In this document: piece by piece, positions 11,001 to 20,000 of the stretch
Layout: each line of letters opens with the position of its first letter
How positions within the stretch are numbered: the first letter of the stretch is position 1
DNA from: Turritopsis dohrnii
Taxonomy: Eukaryota; Cnidaria; Hydrozoa; Anthoathecata; Oceaniidae
Length of the DNA stretch: 64,000 nt
NCBI GenBank assembly: GCA_027922465.2
Contig: BQMF02000254.1
Location: forward strand, 310,001 to 374,000
Direction: 5' to 3'
Program-made: the position numbers and the translations under genes
The notes under the pieces: generated by a model
Seen by the model: only the letters and a program-made list of their open reading frames with translations
What the model was told of the DNA's origin: nothing
Database searches by the model: none

Positions 11001-14000
11001 CAAGTTTCGTATGATGTGGTCAACCTTTATCCATCAGTTCCAGTGAAAGAAGCTACCGACGTTATTATCCAGATCCTCTCAACCGATCCTACGTTGCAGC
11101 AGAGAACTAGACTCGATCTCAATGACATACAAACACTAATTGATCTGTGCCTGTCAAAATGCTATTTTCTGTGGGAAAATCAAATTTATCTCCTGAAAAA
11201 TTCCGCACCTATCGGGCTTGCATTAATGGTTGTGATAGCAGAAGCCTACCTACAATTTCACGAAAAGAATGCCATCGTTGCCGCACTGAACCGTAATCCA
11301 CCGGTAGCACCAAAATCATTTTTAAGATATGTTGATGACAGCCATGCACGTTTCCATGATCTTCAATCCGCCACAGACTTTCAGAACATTCTTAACCAAC
11401 AAGATCCAGAGCATATCAAATACACAATGGACGTTGAAGATCACCAGAAATCCTTACAATTCCTCGATCTTGACATCACAAACAACAATGGTACCTATGA
11501 ATACAAGATCCACCGCAAGAATGCTATAACAAACGTTCAAATCAAACCACACTCCGGACATGACCCAAAAACATTAAAAGGAATCTTCACAGGTTTCTTA
11601 CACCGTGCATTCACCATCTGTAAAGATCAACACAAAAAAGACGAAGTTGAATTCCTGATCACCTGTTTTGTCGAAAACGGATATGACGAACAACAACTCA
11701 GAGCCATCACAAAAACATTTGCAGAAAAACAACAAGCCACCTGTAGAACCAGTAGAACCAGACGAAAATAAACAAAATGAACAACCCAACAAGATTATCA
11801 CGCTACCTTGGATTCCTGGTTTAAGTCTGAAATTGAGAAAAACTTTTAAAAAGCATGGTTATAAAACGGTGTTCAAAAGTCCAGCTAACCTTAAAACACT
11901 TCTCACTTCAAGTAATAAAAGTAAACTACCAAAAAATAGTCAACCCGGAGTCTACATGGTGAAATGCAATTGCCAAAAACAATACGTCGGTGAAACCATG
12001 CTCAAAGTTTCCACTCGAATGGAACAACACAAGAAATCAATCAGAGACGAAAAATGGGACTCTTCAGGGGTGTCCTTACATGCAAAAACATGTAAGCGAG
12101 GATTCGACTGGGAAAGCACCTCCACCATCAAAATGGAAGAAAGAAAATTCGACCGTAAGGTAAGAGAAGCATTGGAAATTCAGTTCCGGGAAACGTCGCC
12201 ACGTAGTGAACATGGCCTGAACCAGGACGATGGTCAGTATGTGACGACGACATTCTGGAAACCAATGTTCTCTTACCTCTTACCTTCGGAATAATTCTTT
12301 ATACTAATTGCTGCATTGTATTAATTCTGACGTCAAATGTGAGACGTTAATTAGCTTTGTAATGGTTTCAATTATATTAGTCTGATGATGACCTTGTCAA
12401 AAGAGGTCGAAATATTACTTGAAAAAGAATAAAATATAGAACGACCATGCTAACATTTCAATTCATTTACAAACACGTTCATATAAAAATGACGCTAAAA
12501 ACATGTTTTTATATGGTTTTATATAAACTATACATTATTTGCCACTTGATATTGCAGGTTTATTGTTTTTTCAGTTTTTATAAAAGGGAGAGTTACTGTT
12601 GGTTATTGAACTATTCTCCCTTGAGAATTACTGTTTTTGCTTGAATCATTAGATTTTATCCTATAAAAAACTTTGAAAATTACTAAAAACTGGCCTTGAA
12701 AGACCTTTAATGAAATTGAAACTTAATTTCTGCTGGCAGCCCTGCTATATTTTGAATTTATTTATTTGTAATTCTATAAATTTCATTCAACAGTTGGTCA
12801 ACCGTGATAATGTTCTTCACAGAAAATACATCATGTAACTTTGCATGCATGTACTACCAGATATTGTTCATCATTGATATAATCTGAAGCTTATGTCTTA
12901 ACTAATTTTTCCTTTGTTTTTCTTAGGTCGAGTGAAATCAAGAATACAAAGAGTTCGATTTCAATGGAACAGTCTAGAGCAAATACCATTTAAATATCCT
13001 AAATGTGAATTTGATCAAGCATTTAGGAGAATTTGTACATTTATCCCCAAGTTTCAGGAGCAACAAGAAATATTCATTCGAAACTGCGGAAGGTTTTATG
13101 TTTATTTCCTTCCCCCAACCATTTCGATACAGGTAGAGAAAAATCGCAATATGGTAGTTTATGGTGGGCGTTATTGTGGAAAATCTGTCAATGTAGCATC
13201 AAACGGTAAAATGTTTCTCATGTTTATTTTAAGAAAAAACTGACAACATTAGCAACAATCTCTGGAAACATTTTTGGGTTTTTTTAGTCCCTGAACGTGA
13301 TCAGTGCAAAAACTACAAACCAGTCAAAGATTTAACTCATTTCATATTTTCAAACTCTTCATTTGATGAAACATCATCATTCATGTGTGAAGATACATCT
13401 ATTGGTTCCAGTTGGGTCAGGATTTTGGACACAGAGAGTGTCTCCATGATGGTGCAGCAGCAATGTGTAGTTCGACAAAATTCTTCTGCAAAATACCAAT
13501 GTGGTGGTTTATATCATGCTTGGTTGTTGGAACAACATCCTGTTAAAGAACAAGGTGGGAGCCAAGTTTTTCAATGTGTTCAACTTTATCAAATGTCTTG
13601 TATGTTATAATGTTCTTTGCTTTTATGCCTAGTTATATCTTCCCGGCTTGTTTGCATTTCAAATCCAAACGAATGCTCGTGCCAAGCTACATCAAGTCTT
13701 CAAGTCATTAACTGCGGTGGTTTTTATGTTTATCGAAAGTTGCAAAGATTCCCATTATGTGGTGCAAGAGTTTGTACTGTTTATGATCCAAAAGGTAAAT
13801 AAATAAATATGTTTCATATAATGCGTTACTGTATTAAAGCATGAGTCTTAAGTTTGTGAAAATTTATCATTCTCTGCTAGCAGCCACTACCCCTCAACCA
13901 ACAACAACAACGACAACTACCACACAGGGTACAACAACACCAATGACTACCACAAAGGATACAACAACACCAATGACTACCACACAGGATACAACAACAC

Positions 14001-17000
14001 TAGCAACTACCTCACAGAACACCACAACACAGATGAATAACACACAGGATACAGTAGCACCGATGACTACCACACAAGTTACAACAACACTAGGAACTAC
14101 CACACAGAACATAACAACACAGATGAATAACACACAGGATACAGTAGCACCAATGACTACCACACAAGTTACAACAACACTAGGAACTACCACACAGAAC
14201 ATTACAACACAGATGAATAACACACAGGATACAGTAGCACCGATGACTACCACACAAGTTACAACAACACTAGGAACTACCACACAGAACATAACAACAC
14301 AGATGAATAACACACAGGATACAGTAGCACCGATGACTACCACACAAGCTACAACAACACTGGCAACTACCACACAGAACACAACAACACAGATGAATAA
14401 CACACAGGATACAGCAACACCAATGACTACCACACAGAATGCAACAATCTTGAATGGATTTGTAGCAGAATTGAATACAACAGAAGGAACAACCTCATCC
14501 GTCAAAACTATGACACCAACAACTGCCACAGACACAACTACTACCACACAAGTACAAATGACCACACCTGTACCAGAAGTGAATCTCTGTCAAAGCTATC
14601 AAACGATTAGTGATGAGACACGGATGTGGGGTAATAATGTTCTTGAGAATCGAAAATGTGACCGAAAATTTGAAAAGCCTGTGCGATTTGTCTCACAAGA
14701 AGAGAAACCTTTGAAGCTGAAAGAAGGCTGCACAAAGAAAGATTTCCCATTCGCTTCTTGTCAATCCAACGGTTTGACCTGGCTAGAGGGAGGACACCCA
14801 AATGATACCGATAGGGCATATGAAAGGTTTGTCTGCTTGTACACATACCCTAATCGGTTAGTCCAACCACAAGATCAGGAATGCAGCTGCTCTACTCGAC
14901 AACTCATACTGGTACAGAAATGTGAGGTTGCACAAGAGACCTTTTATGTATACCAATTGTCTCCGTTAGTTTCATCAACTGACTATTGTCCTGCTAGATA
15001 TTGTTTGGAAAAGCAAGGTTTGTATTTTCTGCTCTAGGGAATGATATTTTGAAATCGTTTCTGTATTGTATCTTGGTTAAAGGGTGTTTGGGCCAGGTAG
15101 CGAAGGTATAATGTAGTCGGATGCCACAGACTCGGACCAGTACTTTTCATGCTGCGTGTTACATCAAACGTTGTTATTGTTATTTCGAATGTTTAATGGC
15201 AAACAAATTCTGTTAACGCCAGAAACAGGAGGCGCCCCAAAATGAAAAAGTCGTTCAACGAATATAAACACAAAAACAGAAACAAACATCCTGTGCAATT
15301 AGCAATGGCATTCATCGGGTGTATATGAAGGGTGTTTATTGAAAAGGTTTTTCTGGGTGTTTATTTAGAAACTTTTGCACCCGTTGACGCCACCACTGTT
15401 CCGCCCACAACATCTCCAACAGGTAGAAAAACTCATTTCTAATTTTTCATAAGTAGAGTCAATCTCAATGATAATTTAATTGCTGACTGTGCATGTTTGT
15501 TTAGATGTGATTGGTCTGTTCAACATTGAAAGCACGGTAAAGATTGAACAACCATTCGTAAACAATGTCGGGTTAATACAGAAAGATTATACAGACCCGT
15601 TATCGAAGATGTACAGGTTTTTAGTGAAAGCCACGCAACACGAGGTAAGAGATAAAAGGTTTTGATGACTTCCTAGAACACAACGAATTTTTTCAATGGA
15701 AAATGTTCGGTATAGAAAGTTTTGATAAGCCACAAAACAGTCTGACGTAACAACGCTATTTATATCACTGTTATTTGACTACACGTTTTTTTATAAGCAT
15801 CCAAGATCAGACCTTAGCAGAAATGTTGCTTAAAAATGGCCATTTTTTAGCAGTAATGTTGCTTAATTAGTTGCTAAGTATTAATAAAAAAAACATGTAT
15901 TTCCAGTCTTGAAAACCTTCGCGTAAGCTTAAGTACCTAAGCACATAGTCTAGGACACAGTACTGCAACCTGGTGTAGTGTAGTGTAGTGTAGTGTAGTG
16001 TGGCAATTTTAAGAAATGTACTGTAGTTATGTTAGTGTTGCATCATTTCAAAATTTCATGTTGCTAATTTATCTAAGATCTTTGTAGTACTGTTGCTTAA
16101 CTTTTTGAGAAGATTTGCTAGTGTTGCTTTAAATTTGTTGCTTAGAGACTGTTCACAAATGACGTCAACTGTTAGGGGGGGAGGGGGGGTTATACTAAAG
16201 TTGACGCTGGTTGACGGGGGAGGGGGGAGGGGATGTGATACTAGTTGACGTCAACCCACACAATTTTGCAGAACCTTGATTTTTCTAATTAATTAAAAGT
16301 TTCTTATGAAAATGTTTACACTGAATGTGATGTTGATAAGCACAGATGGAGTTTGATCAGAGAAAAATTACACGAAGATCATTTCAAATATTTTCACGTC
16401 TTATTAAAAATGCGTAAGAAACTAACATACAAAAGGACAAGTGGGATGAATGGAAGTTGTTTTGTTTTGGAGGGGGGGGGGGGGGGGGGGGGGGGGGGTC
16501 TTCTCAAACGATGACGTCAACTGAGGGGAGGGGGGGGTAACGCAAAGTTGACGCAGGTTGACAGAGGGGGGAGGGGGGGGTCAAAAATCTTGAAAAAATG
16601 GTTGACGTCATTTGTGAACAATCCCTTATAAAAAACCCCGTGTATTCTTAAGTGTAAAACCAAAGATTTGATCCGTAAAATCGAGATGTGTGTGTTCAAA
16701 CAAATAAAAAAAAATTGTTTGATTTTAGCTGACGCAGAGGTTTGCAAGAGTCAAAGATGTGAAAAGCATTAAGATTTTAAAAATAAGGTTAGTAGCATGT
16801 TGAATCGGTTGCCATAATTTTTTTATCCTCCGCTAGAAAAACGATATTGAGAGATAATCGATAAAAAGAGAATGATTTGTATAAATTGCAAGATCTCTCA
16901 CTTTTAGTAAAGGCAGCATCATTGTACACTATCAGTTGATATCCGATAAAACCTTCAATGTCACCGAGTTATCGGAAGCAATTCGGAAAAGCACGAACAG

Positions 17001-20000
17001 CAAACCGGATGTGGCTTATACGGATGGAGAGTTCACTTTGACAGGAAGATTGGATAACTCTCCAGCACTGTTTCTTGGTACGTCTAAACTCTCCGTCACA
17101 GGTGTATTTGATATAAAGGTTCTCGTGTGTCAAATCACGATCAGCTAAAACCTAAGAAGTTAGTTTTCAAAGTTTTCTTTCTGAAACTCTGAGCTTGAGT
17201 GATGTTTCAATGGAGACCATGGGTTTTCTTTGGTTTATTCCATGATACAGTTCATTTTTTTCAAATCATTGATGGAGTGTGTTTGTCTCGATCATGTTAG
17301 CTAAATGGTTTGATGTTTATCATCTTTGCTTGAAAAAACAAGGCATTCCCAATTATTAGCTCGTTTAGCCGGGCTGCCCAGACGAAAACAACATAGGTTT
17401 GACTGCAAACTTTAATGGTTGTGAATTAAGCAAACTTTAATAGTTGTGAATTAACATCGGAAGCAATGGAATTTTTGTTTAAAGATCGTAGTAAACATCA
17501 AGTTTCGCCTCACTTTTACTTTTAACTATAACATATTTTTGTTACTTAGCAACATTCACTTGTCAGAGAAGTTTATTTAAGGTGGTACGGGGAGGGTAAC
17601 GAGCGAAACATTTGTAGTTGCAGCTAGGGTTTGCGGCTGGGGTTTGTGGCTGGGGTTTGCAGCTGGGGTTTTGGAGATGCTGTAAGTCCCACCAAAGGGC
17701 GTCTGAAAATTTTGATTTTAAGAGTATTAAGATGCCACACCTAGCTAATATGTGGTCTTTAATTATCACCTAGCTAATATGTGGTCTTTAATTATCAAAA
17801 AGCTTATCAAAATTTTGGTACGGCAACCGGTGTACCTGCTGTACATCCTGTTAATTTTTTCCCTTCCCGCAGTAAGATTAATAATAGCAATTAGGGGCTG
17901 TTCATATGGAGGTGAGCTGGCCCGGTTAACCGGGCTGGCTCACTTGAATGAGATGAAATTCACCCAGTGTTCATATGGCTTTTCTCATCCCACTCAACCG
18001 GGCTGGAGAATGTTGTTTACATCACGTAAACAATAATTCGAATTTCAACGCGTGCGCACTTGTCTAAAATCTATCCCACTAAGCCGAGCTGGTCTGTTCA
18101 TATGAACAAATTTCATCTCACTTAGGTGAGATCCCGGTCAAATGAAATGAGATCTCACTTAAGTGAGCCAGCCCGCTTTTCATATGAACACAATTTATTT
18201 TTATAAAGATTTCTTAATGACAGTGAGATCTCTGCTAAGTGAGCTAGCCCGGCTAACCGGGCCAGCTCACCTCCATATGAACAGCCCCTTAGAATCTTTA
18301 AAACGAGGCCATATTTGTTGGCTTAGCCATAACACCGTGACAAAACCAGCTTGGAAAGTCCGTTCAAAAGTGATGGTAGACGATGTTTTTGTCTAGATTT
18401 TGACGAATGTGCGATTGATTTGTGCCACAAGAACGCATTGTGCACCAACTTACCGAACACTTTCTCTTATCGTTGCATCTGCAAACCTGGTTACCAAGGA
18501 GATGGATTGATATGTGATAAAGTTATTCACGAAGAAAGTCATGAGTGTAAGTCTTTTATTAAAGGTTTAAACCAATAGCTTCTAGACGTGGAAAAACAAT
18601 TGTCAATCAATCGTGAAAAGTCTAATCATGCTTCACTCCATAATCCCGTATGTTGGCCTATAACGTGCCGATAACTTCGTAAAAATTGCCGACGACTCCG
18701 TAAAAATTACCAAAGAATCCGTAAAGACTGTCCATTATTTAAACCCACTTTTTTGTTTCAGGGTCTGATGAAGCAATCATCATCGTGTCTGTTATGTTTG
18801 CAGTGTGTTTCGTTGTCATCGTCGCCTTGATCGCTTTCCTGTGCATTAAACGAGCCAAACCGTCGTCAAGGTAAGTGAAGCATGTGTGTATGCACGCTTG
18901 CTCGTAAATTCTTAGAAGGGCTTGATTTTTAATTATTCACCCCACATGCGTCTTTCCCGAATTTCTGTTTAAACGCTGAATTGTGGCCGAGTTTCGTATC
19001 TAACCTCGATTTCATGCGATTGATTGTTTCACTGATTTAATAACTTTGTAACTTAAGTCTCTGTTCTTCCCAATTCCCATTCCAATAAGCTGTCGTGTCT
19101 AACCTCGCTTTTAATATTTGAACTACTTCAGTTCAGTTTGAAAGCGAGGTTACACACGATAACTCGCCCATAATACAGCGTTCAAACAGAAATTCGAAAA
19201 GTGTTCTATTCTATTTTCAGCTATCATCTAATACTATGCCTGTCTGAAGATCACTGCGATTAAGAGCATTGTTATATAAATAATGTGTATAAATAATGCA
19301 CTCCTGCGCAGTGATTTTTCATCTATCATCTAATACCATGCCCGTCAGAAGATCACCGCAAATAAGAGCATTTTTATATAAATTATGTGTATATTTCTAT
19401 GGAAATGCACTCCCGCGCAGTGATTTTTCAAAAATTTTGCTCACTGCGTAATCGGTCTTGATTTTGATTTTCACTGAAATTTAATTTTAAGTGATTTCAA
19501 AGAAGGAGATAATGGATGTATGCGTAATTTTGTTTTTTAGTTACAACACTGGGATGGGTAAACACGGGTATGATAATTATTACGATTCCAAGAAGATAGA
19601 AGCTGATGAAAAGAATATCAGGTTACAAATGTATATGTCAGCAGATCCCTCACCACAACAAACAAGATATGACAAAGTGCCGGCACCGATGAACTATGAG
19701 GTAAATATTTGTTAGGGTCTCCTTTTAATTTACGTAACTGATCTAACCTGGTGGCGAGAGATGTTAAACCCAGCGGTCTAAAATATATTTGATTGAAACC
19801 ACTACACTGCACTCAAGAGTCATTTTTGAAAATGAGATTTTGTTGCAATAATAAGCATCCACAGGAAAGTTTAAAAGTCTCATCGAATGGTAACACATTC
19901 ACACTATTCAACTCTGGTCACAAATCCAACTCCTATGCTGGAACCGGCTTCCTCGTATCAGCAGATTGCAACACAACCTTCAAGCCGATCTCAGAAAGAT

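Larger units (their letters stand above)
8681..12502 (+). mobile_element. Penelope-like element with inverted 5' partial copy, 13-bp TSD
   Basis: 3822 bp flanked by perfect direct repeats ATGTTTTTATATG (8668-8680 and 12503-12515). The main copy on the plus strand (about 9746-12502) carries RT and GIY-YIG; an inverted copy of its 3' third (8681-9745) is joined head to head. A 90-bp segment is present at 9748-9836 and 12417-12500 in direct order and inverted at the left end, the terminal-repeat layout typical of Penelope elements. A perfect TSD and near-identical copies mean recent insertion into mucin-gene intron 1. Confidence 0.9.

Noticed and set aside
12367..12425. Fully active hammerhead ribozyme
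   Set aside because: Core present, but no stem I pairing next to CTGATGA and a NUH site was found; kept only as a hammerhead-like core.
13841..13883. Start codon for the mucin exon at 13841
   Set aside because: It lies before the acceptor at 13881-13883; exon D joins at 13884 in phase.
13894..14565. 223-aa Val-rich hydrophobic minus-strand frame
   Set aside because: Antisense shadow of the Thr-rich mucin exon (ACA/ACC codons read as TGT/GGT/GTT).
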